Positions 26,794 to 34,845 of a stretch of 64,000 nt of DNA are shown in pieces. Both the position numbers and the translations under genes were made by a program. The stretch comes from Allobosea vaviloviae (GTDB lineage Bacteria; Pseudomonadota; Alphaproteobacteria; Rhizobiales; Beijerinckiaceae), in the NCBI RefSeq assembly GCF_001298265.1, contig NZ_LGSZ01000050.1, forward strand, positions 1 to 64,000, given 5' to 3'. Position 1 is the stretch's first letter. Every line of letters begins with the position of its first letter. The notes under the pieces are model-generated. The model saw only the letters and a program-made list of their open reading frames with translations. It made no database searches and had not been told where the DNA came from.

Positions 26794-27573
26794 TCAGTCG
26801 TCGTCGCCGGGCAGAACCGGCCTGCAAAAGCACCTGCAGTTTGGCAACGCACCGGCGTGTCCCTGCATTCCGTCGAGCGTCGGCGGATCGTTCCAAGCGA
26901 CGAACTTGCCCGACATCGCCTTGTGAGACGGCCGCACGTCGGAATCGCCTGCCGTCACCCACACATATCCGACCGAGCCGACATGCTCGGCCCGCGCCTG
27001 AGTGAGGGCAGCCGATGTCCGGCCGACCTCGGTCCGCGCGATCAGATCGGCGCGGGACTTCGTGACCTCGCCTGTCCGCATGATCTCGGCGGAAATCTCT
27101 GAGGCCCGCAGGCCCTTCGTGATCCCTTCCAATGTCAGCTTGTGGACCCGCTCGGCTGCCTCGGTCGGCAGGCTCTTGATGAGCCGGACCTGTTCCTCGA
27201 GCAGTTCGCGCATCCGGGCGCCGGTAGGCGCATCAGCGATCTCACTCTTCAGCGACATGCCCATCTGGCGTGCCGCCTGCATCCATGCCTTTTCGTCGCG
27301 CGCCGCGACCTCTGCGATCATCCGACCGGAGACGGCGCGTGCCCATGGCTCAAGGATCTGGGCATAGCGGTCCAGAGCATGGCTCAGGGCATCGACATCG
27401 ATGAACTCCCCAGCGAAGCCGGAGACCAGATCGCCGATGTGCCTGGCGACCTTGCGGAGCTGCGTGACGAACCGCCGTTCGACGCGGCGGGCGGCGCTGA
27501 AATCAGCCCGCGGCGTCTTGGCCTTGTCGAATGCGAACTGCACCGCGCCGTTCTTGCTGACGCGGGAGATCAT
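26794..27573 (-). CDS. MuF/SPP1 gp7-type head morphogenesis protein
   Basis: 259 aa from ATG 27573 (ATGA overlap with portal). The C-terminal domain has SRADLIARTEVGRTSAALTQARAE, then YVWVTAGDSDVRPSHKAMSGK and a PNCRCFC end, the classic gp7 signature with Cys/His metal ligands. N-terminal ~120 residues are helical. Minor head protein that binds the portal and is ejected or packaged with DNA. Confidence 0.8.
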   Translation of the reverse strand: MISRVSKNGAVQFAFDKAKTPRADFSAARRVERRFVTQLRKVARHIGDLVSGFAGEFIDVDALSHALDRYAQILEPWARAVSGRMIAEVAARDEKAWMQAARQMGMSLKSEIADAPTGARMRELLEEQVRLIKSLPTEAAERVHKLTLEGITKGLRASEISAEIMRTGEVTKSRADLIARTEVGRTSAALTQARAEHVGSVGYVWVTAGDSDVRPSHKAMSGKFVAWNDPPTLDGMQGHAGALPNCRCFCRPVLPGDDD

Positions 27574-29309
27574 GCGGCTTCCGCCTGTTCCACCTCCAAG
27601 GGGGGAGATGTTGGTTCTGGTGCCGGCGGTTCGGCTTCCGCCTCTGCGATGTCGCCAGCGGTGATGGTCGACCACAGGCCGGTGGCAGGCGCGAGTTTGG
27701 CGAGCTCGCGCAGCGCGATTGGCTCGGAAACCACACCGTCCGACGCCGCGCCGACAATGGCCGCGGTGAGCGTGGCCGCGATGTTGGCCTTGTCCGCATC
27801 CGTGACGCCAGCAACCGGCACTGCGTTCTCGTCGAGCGAGGCGTAAAGCGTATCCGGATCGTTGCCGATCCGCTGGCGCTCCTCGGCAGGCGTGATGACC
27901 TTGCTGGCGATCAGCACGGCGCCGGTATCGGCTTCGACCTTACGGACCTCGGCCATGGCCTTTTCGTCGAGCGACCACAGCGGCTCGTATTTGAAGGTGA
28001 TCGAGGGGTCGACCTCGCCGAACTCGCTCAACTGGACGAAGCCCAGGACGCGGGTCAGGTTTTCGGTGAAGAGCAGTTCCTGATAGGCGGCGATCCAGTC
28101 GTAGAAGACGCGGATCTCGCCGTCAGACGATGCATTGAGCCCCGATGGGGTGATGCCAGTGAACTTGACCAGCGGAATGCTGGCGACAGAGCAAATCTGC
28201 TCCTGCGCCTGCGCCTGGAGCTTGTCGAGCGTCCCGAGCGGGGTCGAGACGTTGAAGAACTCCTCGGCCGGGTCCGTGCCGCCATCGCCCTTGTCGAGGA
28301 CCATGACGCCCTTGTTGTCGCGCATGTTCGTGAAGAACTTGACGCGCTTGAAGAGCTCGGCGCCTTCATCGACGTTCATCTGGTCGACGAGATTGACCTT
28401 GATCCCGTTGGTCGAGAACGAATGCAGCAGATCGGATACGCTCTGGCGGGTGCGAATCCAATTGTCGACGTAGGGCTTCGCCATCTGCGATAGCGACAGG
28501 CCGCCGAACGCATAGGCCGGCTTCAACAGGTCGGGCACAGACCGACCGACGAAGGTCAGCAGGCGGGACGCATGGATCTCCTTGCCCTGCACATACCAGG
28601 CGGAGGGCCGATAGAAGTCCGGCGCCAGCGGGTCCATGGCGTTGTAGTTCGATGTCGAGCACCAGACGGCCTCGACATTGCGGAGGCGCTTCAGTCCACC
28701 CGTGCCGACCTTGTTCTTGCTGATGGCGTTGTGGCCGTCCCCAATCGGGGTGATCAGTTCTTCGCGCTGGTCGCTTGTGCCGAGGTCGAGATAGACATGC
28801 GAGCGGCCGAAGAACCCGTCCTGCAGTGCAGCCTCGCGAAACACCTCCTGCACGTTGAGGCGCTTGAAGGCTTCCGTGATCTTCGCGACCTTGTCGGTCT
28901 TGTCCTCATCGCCCGACGCTTGGATGACGATCCACTTCCGGGTCATCTCCGTGGCGATCGTCTCGGAAATCTTGCGATATTCCGGGCGCTGCGCGAGTTG
29001 GGCGAGCGCCGGATAGCCGAGGAAGGCCAGCCCCTCCGAATACTGCTCCGCAGCGAGCGCGGCCCACTGCTGCGCCTGCCCTGCGGCATCGTCCATCGCC
29101 ATCTGCGTACGGCCCGGCACGACGCCCGGCGGATGATGCGGGATGACGAACGGGTTGACATTCTCCTCAGCGGGCGGCTGCGCGGAGCGCGCCATCATCG
29201 TGTCACTGATGATCTTCCGGCGCTTTGCCGCGGGCTTGGCCTCAGGCACCGCCGCAACCGTCCCCTGCCCCCAGCCGAACCAGCGAGAGACGGCGGACAG
29301 AAGCTTCAT
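27570..29309 (-). CDS. Portal protein, DUF1073 family
   Basis: 579 aa. GYPALAQLAQRPEYRKISETIATEMTRKW, the FGGLSLSQMAKPYVDNWIRTRQSVSDLLHSFS block and SGLNASSDGEIRVFYDWI are DUF1073 portal signatures. It forms the ring at the capsid vertex through which DNA is packaged. Flanked by terminase and the gp7-like gene with a 4-nt overlap. Public annotations sometimes label DUF1073 proteins 'anti-CBASS Acb1'; here the 2H domain is on the neighbouring protease gene instead. Confidence 0.85.
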   Translation of the reverse strand: MKLLSAVSRWFGWGQGTVAAVPEAKPAAKRRKIISDTMMARSAQPPAEENVNPFVIPHHPPGVVPGRTQMAMDDAAGQAQQWAALAAEQYSEGLAFLGYPALAQLAQRPEYRKISETIATEMTRKWIVIQASGDEDKTDKVAKITEAFKRLNVQEVFREAALQDGFFGRSHVYLDLGTSDQREELITPIGDGHNAISKNKVGTGGLKRLRNVEAVWCSTSNYNAMDPLAPDFYRPSAWYVQGKEIHASRLLTFVGRSVPDLLKPAYAFGGLSLSQMAKPYVDNWIRTRQSVSDLLHSFSTNGIKVNLVDQMNVDEGAELFKRVKFFTNMRDNKGVMVLDKGDGGTDPAEEFFNVSTPLGTLDKLQAQAQEQICSVASIPLVKFTGITPSGLNASSDGEIRVFYDWIAAYQELLFTENLTRVLGFVQLSEFGEVDPSITFKYEPLWSLDEKAMAEVRKVEADTGAVLIASKVITPAEERQRIGNDPDTLYASLDENAVPVAGVTDADKANIAATLTAAIVGAASDGVVSEPIALRELAKLAPATGLWSTITAGDIAEAEAEPPAPEPTSPPLEVEQAEAA

Positions 29310-29317
29310 GGAGCAGA

Positions 29318-31087
29318 TTACCTCATGCCCGAACGGGCGAGCATTTCATCGGTGATGACCATCGAGCCCCGCGCCTTCATGGGCCAGAAGGCCATGACGA
29401 TCGCATCCGCCATGTTCGGCGATTTGGTGCCTTCCGGAGACTTGTTGACGATGAGCTTCAGCGATCCGTTCTTACCCACGGTCGCTTGGCTCAGTTCTTT
29501 CTCAACCTGCCGCAGCGCCGGCAAATCGACCGGGAGGCTGATCATGTCGTCAGGCTTGAATGCGACGCCTTCGGTGACCGCGCGATGCGTCCGCTCAAAT
29601 CTGCGCCGAAGTTGCCACCAGGCTTGCGCCTTGACGTTGGCGTAGAAGTCCTTGTTTTTTGGCGAAGCCTTGTCGCCCTCGATCACATGCCCATCCGGGT
29701 CCAGAGGCGTCGCCCCTGCGTTCCACGGCACCAATCGAAGCGTCTTCGGCATCAGGTTTTCCGCGACAAGGCGGTTTGTCTCCGCCTTCACGCCTGCGCC
29801 GATTCCAACGCTGTCGTATTGCAGATCCATCGCCCCGAGATCGGCGCATGCCGTCACAGCGCGGCGAGCGGTGGCGCCGGTGTCGGCTTCACCCCATTCC
29901 TCGACGGACTTCAGAACCGATCCCTTGCGCTTCGCCAGCGCATTTCTGTCCCCGCCACCGTCTGCCACGTCGAGCGCGGCGCCCCATGGCCCGCTATCGG
30001 TGAACCCGAGCTTTTCAGCCGCGCCAATCGCCGACTTCACCCATTCGGCCGGGATGATGACGCCATCCACCGACGCAGCGTAGTTGCGGTCCACCTCTTG
30101 CGCGAAGACATGCGTCAGGCCGTCCGCTACCGACTTCGCCTTCCTGGCCGCATACCATTCCGGGCTCTTCGCCGGATGATCGCGCCAGTCCATGATGAAG
30201 ACGTTAGTCGCGTCCGACAGAGCCGGATTGTGCGGCACCCATTCGACGCCGGCCTCACGCCTGCGATGGAAGACGTTGCCGAGCCCGTTGACCGACGAGA
30301 TGTCGATCTGGACGCGGGTATTGTCGGCAAGCGCTGCCTCAACCTTCTCGGGCCGCTCGTAGTGCGCGCTCTCATCCTTGAAGTAGATCAGCTTCCGGCC
30401 GCCGCGGCCGATATTGTCGCCGGCCTCCCCCGTGATCGTCGCTCCGTTGTCCGGGTTGACGAACCGCATGAAGCTCATGTGATCGCGCGGGCTGAACCCG
30501 TCCGGCAGAAACTGCCTGGGCAGGCCATAGATGATCAGGCGCATCTTTTCGAAGATGCTGTCCGCGTCGCCAAGCCGATCGACCAACTGCTCCTTACGTG
30601 AGCCCCAGCCGATCGAGGCGCCTTCTCGGAAGAGCCAGAGCCAGATCGAGAACGCAGCACAAACCCATGTCGCGCCCATATCGCGGCATTTCTCGACCAG
30701 CCCCCCGCTCTCGGCATGCAGGCAGGCGACCAAGAACTCGACGAGTTCGGCCTGCCGTTCGAACAAGACGAATGGCATCCGCGCCGACGACGCCGACCCT
30801 GCAAGGCGCGGATCATATGTCGTACACCAGTGGTTGATGAACTCAACCGGGCGGTCTGCATAATAGCTCAAAGCGCTCTTGATCAGCGCCGGGTCGGTTT
30901 CGAACTTTGCGATCTGCGTCCGGCGCCATGCCAGCACGCTGATGTAATCGGGCGGCCAGCTACTCTTCGTCGCCGTCGAGGGTGCCCGAATACGCGTCTG
31001 CGCTGACCGGGCCATCATCTCGGCCCGCACCGTCGCTATCGCCTCGCTGAAGTCGGCCGAGGGCTTTTTCGAGAGCAGCAAGCTCAT
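29318..31087 (-). CDS. terL: Large terminase subunit
   Basis: 589 aa. The ATPase half has a deviant Walker A (EKCRDMGAT, residues ~132-140) and Walker B LIYFKDES (~233-240). The nuclease half has acidic residues in ALDVADGGGD (Asp373), LQYDSVG (Asp425) and MADAIVMAF near the end. It translocates and cuts DNA at the portal. The start at 31087 overlaps terS by 128 nt; ATG 31018 is an alternative that would shorten the overlap. Confidence 0.85.
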   Translation of the reverse strand: MSLLLSKKPSADFSEAIATVRAEMMARSAQTRIRAPSTATKSSWPPDYISVLAWRRTQIAKFETDPALIKSALSYYADRPVEFINHWCTTYDPRLAGSASSARMPFVLFERQAELVEFLVACLHAESGGLVEKCRDMGATWVCAAFSIWLWLFREGASIGWGSRKEQLVDRLGDADSIFEKMRLIIYGLPRQFLPDGFSPRDHMSFMRFVNPDNGATITGEAGDNIGRGGRKLIYFKDESAHYERPEKVEAALADNTRVQIDISSVNGLGNVFHRRREAGVEWVPHNPALSDATNVFIMDWRDHPAKSPEWYAARKAKSVADGLTHVFAQEVDRNYAASVDGVIIPAEWVKSAIGAAEKLGFTDSGPWGAALDVADGGGDRNALAKRKGSVLKSVEEWGEADTGATARRAVTACADLGAMDLQYDSVGIGAGVKAETNRLVAENLMPKTLRLVPWNAGATPLDPDGHVIEGDKASPKNKDFYANVKAQAWWQLRRRFERTHRAVTEGVAFKPDDMISLPVDLPALRQVEKELSQATVGKNGSLKLIVNKSPEGTKSPNMADAIVMAFWPMKARGSMVITDEMLARSGMR

Positions 31088-31400
31088 CGTCGGTCATTGC
31101 CTTCAGGCGTTCGGGGTCGAGCACGACGCCCTGTGTCTGGATAGGCCCGCCCCCTTCGCCCATGTGCTCAATGGACTGGCGCGGCTTGCCATAGGCGCGG
31201 TCGAGCAGGGCATTGGCTGCGGAGACGCGGGCGGATTCGCTCTCACCTTTCGTGGCGACGGTGACGAGCGCCTTCAATGCGACCGCTGTATGCGTCCGGG
31301 CGAGATCAGAGAGCGTCGCCTTGTGCTCTTTCGTGGCGCGGTTGAGGAGGCCCTTGGTTCGTCCCGCGCCGGGGCGCTTTCCACCGCGTTTCGCTGCCAT
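30960..31400 (-). CDS. terS: Small terminase subunit
   Basis: 146 aa from ATG 31400. Begins with basic KRGGKRPGAGRTKG, a common start of alphaproteobacterial small terminases, then a helical oligomerisation region (~30-110) and an acidic tail. DNA recognition subunit of packaging. Lies between the HTH-nuclease gene and terL; a 9-bp inverted repeat sits just upstream. Confidence 0.65.
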   Translation of the reverse strand: MAAKRGGKRPGAGRTKGLLNRATKEHKATLSDLARTHTAVALKALVTVATKGESESARVSAANALLDRAYGKPRQSIEHMGEGGGPIQTQGVVLDPERLKAMTDDELAALEKALGRLQRGDSDGAGRDDGPVSADAYSGTLDGDEE

Positions 31401-31423
31401 CGCGTTTGAATTTCCGTTGATTT

Positions 31424-31457
31424 TTGATTGTTTTTGAATTCTGCGGCGAACAATCAA
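31424..31457. repeat. Perfect 9-bp inverted repeat upstream of terS
   Basis: TTGATTGTT (31424-31432) and AACAATCAA (31449-31457) flank 16 nt in an AT-rich gap of otherwise GC-rich DNA. No T-run follows, so it is more likely a protein-binding or packaging-recognition site than a terminator. Confidence 0.45.
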
Positions 31458-31495
31458 AACCGCGTTGAATTTCAGAGGCTTGCGGTATGCCCGAC

Positions 31496-32116
31496 TTACC
31501 TGCTGAGCGTCCCGCAGAAGACGGGCTCGATCCCGCATTTTTCGAACACCGGCCTCAGAGGGCGAAGCTGCTCTCCCCCGGCTCTGGACGCAATAGCGAG
31601 GCGAACCGATTTGAACAGACCGCGCTGGGCGATTTGCAGCCCATAGGACATCACCTGCCCGATCGCCGGCAGCACATCGCGCGCCGATCGAGCGGCCTTG
31701 CATTCGATGATCGTGCCGGTCCCGTCTTCATGGAACGCCAGGATATCGATGCGACCGCGCTCGACCTGATATTCTGTCTCAATGCGGATGATGGCAGGCC
31801 AGCCATAGGCCTCCAAGATCATCGACGTGTTGAGGCCGAACAGAACCTCATTGACCACGCCACGCTCGCTCGCATCCCTACGGGCGCCGAGCACAAGGTC
31901 TGTGCGGTCGAACGCGGCAGGCGCTTTCAGCGCCCGGGCAGTTGGCGGCGCGTACATCCTGGCGCGAGCAGGCCACCCTTCCCGCCTGGCTTTCTTGAGC
32001 ACGGCGACATGCGAGACGCCGGCCGCCTTGGCGATCTCACGGACCGAGAGGACGCCGGCACGATATTCGCGCTCGACGGATTCCCAGTCAGCGTTGGGCT
32101 TCGGTGCGCTGGTCAC
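31496..32116 (-). CDS. HTH plus PD-(D/E)xK nuclease-like protein next to terminase
   Basis: 206 aa. Residues ~10-52 form a terminase-small-type helix-turn-helix (YRAGVLSVREIAKAAGVSH, then KKARREGWPARA). The C-terminal part has RIDILAFHEDGTGTIIECKA (~125-144), with the Asp and Glu-x-Lys spacing of the PD-(D/E)xK nuclease fold. First gene of the late region, 95 bp before terS. Could aid packaging-site recognition or cleavage, or act on host DNA. Activity inferred. Confidence 0.6.
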   Translation of the reverse strand: MTSAPKPNADWESVEREYRAGVLSVREIAKAAGVSHVAVLKKARREGWPARARMYAPPTARALKAPAAFDRTDLVLGARRDASERGVVNEVLFGLNTSMILEAYGWPAIIRIETEYQVERGRIDILAFHEDGTGTIIECKAARSARDVLPAIGQVMSYGLQIAQRGLFKSVRLAIASRAGGEQLRPLRPVFEKCGIEPVFCGTLSR

Positions 32117-32360
32117 CTGTGTCTCACGATCCTGATGCTCGGGTCTGACCCGCGCAAGGCGGGGAGCGCTCTCTCGGCAGAGCGCAGCGCAAGGGCTGCG
32201 GGCCGGGCGTCTCTCGATGCTGATTTGGGCTGATAGGATGGATTACTGGATCAACTCATTTCGTGCGTCAACGGGTATTTTTCGGCTACGTTGATGCGAT
32301 ACATGAGATTTTTACCGCAGATAATTGCGCGATTTCGGTAATGTGCCGCAGAATTATTTT
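32117..32360. other. Intergenic region, candidate late promoter area
   Basis: This 244-bp AT-richer gap precedes the late genes. It contains an imperfect inverted repeat, GCGTCAACG (32265-32273) and CGTTGATGC (32289-32297). A minus-strand TTGACG lies within it, without a convincing -10. No RNA gene recognised. Confidence 0.4.
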
Positions 32361-33215
32361 TTATCCCCTACCCTTCAAGCGCCTTGCAACGTCGCCATCG
32401 AGTAGGGTGCCATAGACCCATGCGACGGGTTCCAGTGCTTCGCGGAGGAATGCCGAGGGGCTGTTGACGATGAAGGGGAAGGTGGAGAGGGCGCGGCTTT
32501 CGAATACGGCATGGCTGATCATGGCGATGCGGGCGCGCTGGTCGCGGCCGGGGAAGATGAACTGGACGGCCTCGATGCTGTCGCGGACATAGCCGGAGGC
32601 GTCGAGAGAGCTATCCGAGCGGCCGGGGGCGGGGCCTCCATCGACGATGGGCTTCTCGTAGTCGATCGAGCCGATGGATGCGCCTGCCGCCATCCAATGT
32701 CCGCGAAGACGAACGCCGGCATCGACGGCCCATTGCGGGAGCAGATCCTTCGCTGCGAGCCATGTCAGGTTGCACGATGCCTGGTTGTAGATGATCTGGT
32801 CGGCGCCCTTGCCCCTGACCTCGGGGTGGATGCGGGGCTCGGGCACTGCGGCGCGGGCGAGCGCCATATCCTCGCGCAGCCGGCGGCGGGCGATGAGCTC
32901 TGGTCGATGCTCAGCATTGGCAGTGAAGTTGAGCAGCACGCTGGTCGCCCTCACCTGCCCCTGGCGCGCGCAGTTGGCGACGAAAACCGCGATGTCCGGC
33001 CGTGCGCGCTCGATCTCGACAAGGCGCGCTGGTCGCCCTTCGCTGCGCCGAGCCTGCGCGAGGTTCATGGTGGTGATGATCCGCTTGACCGGGCCGAGAC
33101 GCGCGGGCTCGCCATCGCGCCGGCCATGGATGATCGCGGCGGTCTCATTCACACTGAACCCGCAGAGGTATGCCACCTCCACCATGAGCGCTTCGGTTTC
33201 ACGATTCATCCGCAT
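32361..33215 (-). CDS. Hypothetical protein preceding the late genes
   Basis: 284 aa. N-terminal region (LMVEVAYLCGFSVNETAAII) could be a helix-turn-helix. A long central region has no recognised motif. Upstream of the gap before the terminase block, a position often taken by late-gene activators or antiterminators; that role is only a positional guess. In-frame ATGs at 33215 and 33209. Confidence 0.45.
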   Translation of the reverse strand: MRMNRETEALMVEVAYLCGFSVNETAAIIHGRRDGEPARLGPVKRIITTMNLAQARRSEGRPARLVEIERARPDIAVFVANCARQGQVRATSVLLNFTANAEHRPELIARRRLREDMALARAAVPEPRIHPEVRGKGADQIIYNQASCNLTWLAAKDLLPQWAVDAGVRLRGHWMAAGASIGSIDYEKPIVDGGPAPGRSDSSLDASGYVRDSIEAVQFIFPGRDQRARIAMISHAVFESRALSTFPFIVNSPSAFLREALEPVAWVYGTLLDGDVARRLKGRG

Positions 33216-33239
33216 CTGGCCGGCCCTTGATAATTGAGA

Positions 33240-33263
33240 GCCGGCGGGACGATCCCCGCCGGC
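33240..33263 (-). terminator. Strong GC hairpin between HU and the following gene
   Basis: A perfect 9-bp stem GCCGGCGGG (33240-33248) with CCCGCCGGC (33255-33263). On the minus strand it is followed by an AT-rich segment without a clean T-run, so termination is uncertain. Confidence 0.4.
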
Positions 33264-33285
33264 AGTGTCGTGGTGCGATTCGCGC

Positions 33286-33558
33286 TCAGGCGACCGCGTC
33301 GGCGAGTTCCTTGGCGACCTTGAACTTGACGACGGTCTTGGCGGGGACGTCGATCATGGCGCCGGTGGATGGGTTGCGGGCGGTTCGCGCGGCGCGGGCA
33401 TCGGGCTTGAGCTTGCCGACGCCAGGCAGGACGATCTCGTCGCCTGCCTTCAGCCCGCCCTCAATGGCGCGGCCCAGGCTCGCCAGGATGGTGCCGACAT
33501 CAGCCTTGGTCTTGCCGGTGGAATCGGCGATGGCGCTGATCAGTTCGTTCTTGGTCAT
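33286..33558 (-). CDS. HU/IHF-type DNA-binding protein
   Basis: 90 aa from ATG 33558. It has MTKNELISAIADSTGKTKADV, KAGDEIVLPGVGKL and ARTARNPSTGAMIDVPAKTVVKFK, the full HU fold including the DNA-intercalating RNP arm. Binds and bends DNA; phage copies may aid replication, packaging or lysogen control. Confidence 0.85.
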   Translation of the reverse strand: MTKNELISAIADSTGKTKADVGTILASLGRAIEGGLKAGDEIVLPGVGKLKPDARAARTARNPSTGAMIDVPAKTVVKFKVAKELADAVA

Positions 33559-33616
33559 CGGGTCTTCTCCGTTTGGGCCTCTATGGGCCGGGAATCCCGC
33601 CGGTGGCGGAATAGGG

Positions 33617-33910
33617 TCAGGCTTGCGGCAATGAGATGGTCCGGACGTTTTTGCCGTTGCGCCGAACATCGAATGTCTTGGCGCTGGTCGAGCGCGGGCG
33701 CGGGTTGGCGTTGAGGTGTTTCAGCAGCGCTTCCGCCGCGGCGAGCTTCGCCTGGGCCGCGCTCGGGAACATGAGCGCTACGCGGCGGCACCACGGGGTT
33801 GAGACGGTCACGACCCCCTTGTCGGTGAAGTAGATCGCCTTCCACCCCCGACGGTGCTCGTCTTGGATCGCGTCAACGCGGAGCTCGAGCCTGGCTCCGA
33901 TCATGGTCAT
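33617..33910 (-). CDS. Hypothetical phage protein
   Basis: 97 aa; ATGA overlap with the primase stop. The beta-rich start is followed by WCRRVALMFPSAAQAKLAAAEAL, with an Arg/Ser-rich basic end. No family recognised; probably part of the replication unit by coupling. Confidence 0.5.
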   Translation of the reverse strand: MTMIGARLELRVDAIQDEHRRGWKAIYFTDKGVVTVSTPWCRRVALMFPSAAQAKLAAAEALLKHLNANPRPRSTSAKTFDVRRNGKNVRTISLPQA

Positions 33911-34845
33911 GCCACCTCCGCACGTTCGGCCATCAACACGTCGTTCCAGTCCATGCCGGGATCGGCAGGCACTTCGACGCGGGCCTTCAAATGGTGTTTG
34001 GCAATCAGCCGGTGAGCGAGCGCATACGCCGCTGCGTGGCCGGCGTAGTTCACATCGCCATCAGCAAAGACGATGACCTCCTCGACCTCGGGAGGCGGCT
34101 GCCACTGCATCAGCAGCGTGGTGTTGAGGCAGGACCAGCACCCGACATGCCAGATGATCGAGGCAGATAGGGCGGTCTCGATTCCCTCGGCGACGCCCAG
34201 CACTTTCGCGACGGGCGACAGGCGCACCGCGCTACCCTTGGCGATTTGACCTGGCATCATCTTGCGGGGCTCGGCGTGGGCGATTTTCTTGCCGGACCAG
34301 TCCAGATAGGTCCGGTGGATCGATGTCGGGATGCCGTCTGGCGCGGTCACCTTGGCGATCATCGCTGGGTGCCAGCCGGATGGATCGCCCTGGTAACGGC
34401 ATTTTTCGACGTAGCGAAGCGATGGTGGATAGTCCGCTAGCCGGATGTTCCGGTTGCCGAGGTAGCGCGCGACCGGGTCATCAGGGCCAAGCGGCAAGCC
34501 ATTCGACCACAGGCCGTTCATGGCCGCGCGCAGATCTTTATCGCTGCGCGTGGCCCGTGGCTCTTGCTCGCGCTGCACCGACCCGACGATGCCCTCGATC
34601 TCTTGCGCCGCGGTCTTGAAGTCCCATCCTTTGTGCGCCATCGCGAGCGCTATGCCGTCGCCGGCTCCGCACTGCGAACAGATCCACGTTCCGCGACCGT
34701 CCTTGTCGTCGAAGCGGAATCGGTCCTTGCCGCCGCACATCGGGCATGGGCCGTGCTTGCCGGTCAGCGAGTGGCGATCGATGCCGAACGACCCGAGGAT
34801 GCCGCGCCACCGGCCCTGGCAGTTGTCGCGAAGGGTGCCGCTCAT
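33907..34845 (-). CDS. DNA primase with zinc finger and Toprim domain
   Basis: 312 aa. A CHC2-like zinc finger (Cys34, Cys37, Cys56, Cys59) leads into the primase core. VAEGIETAL and VIVFADGD supply the Toprim acidic residues. No helicase domain is attached; the separate SF2 helicase is the next gene upstream, with a 4-nt overlap. Confidence 0.8.
   Translation of the reverse strand: MSGTLRDNCQGRWRGILGSFGIDRHSLTGKHGPCPMCGGKDRFRFDDKDGRGTWICSQCGAGDGIALAMAHKGWDFKTAAQEIEGIVGSVQREQEPRATRSDKDLRAAMNGLWSNGLPLGPDDPVARYLGNRNIRLADYPPSLRYVEKCRYQGDPSGWHPAMIAKVTAPDGIPTSIHRTYLDWSGKKIAHAEPRKMMPGQIAKGSAVRLSPVAKVLGVAEGIETALSASIIWHVGCWSCLNTTLLMQWQPPPEVEEVIVFADGDVNYAGHAAAYALAHRLIAKHHLKARVEVPADPGMDWNDVLMAERAEVA

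Noticed and set aside
27570..29309. Calling the portal gene an anti-CBASS Acb1 protein
   Set aside because: The sequence is a DUF1073 portal with no paired His-x-Thr motifs; the 2H domain is in the gene at 24282-26492.
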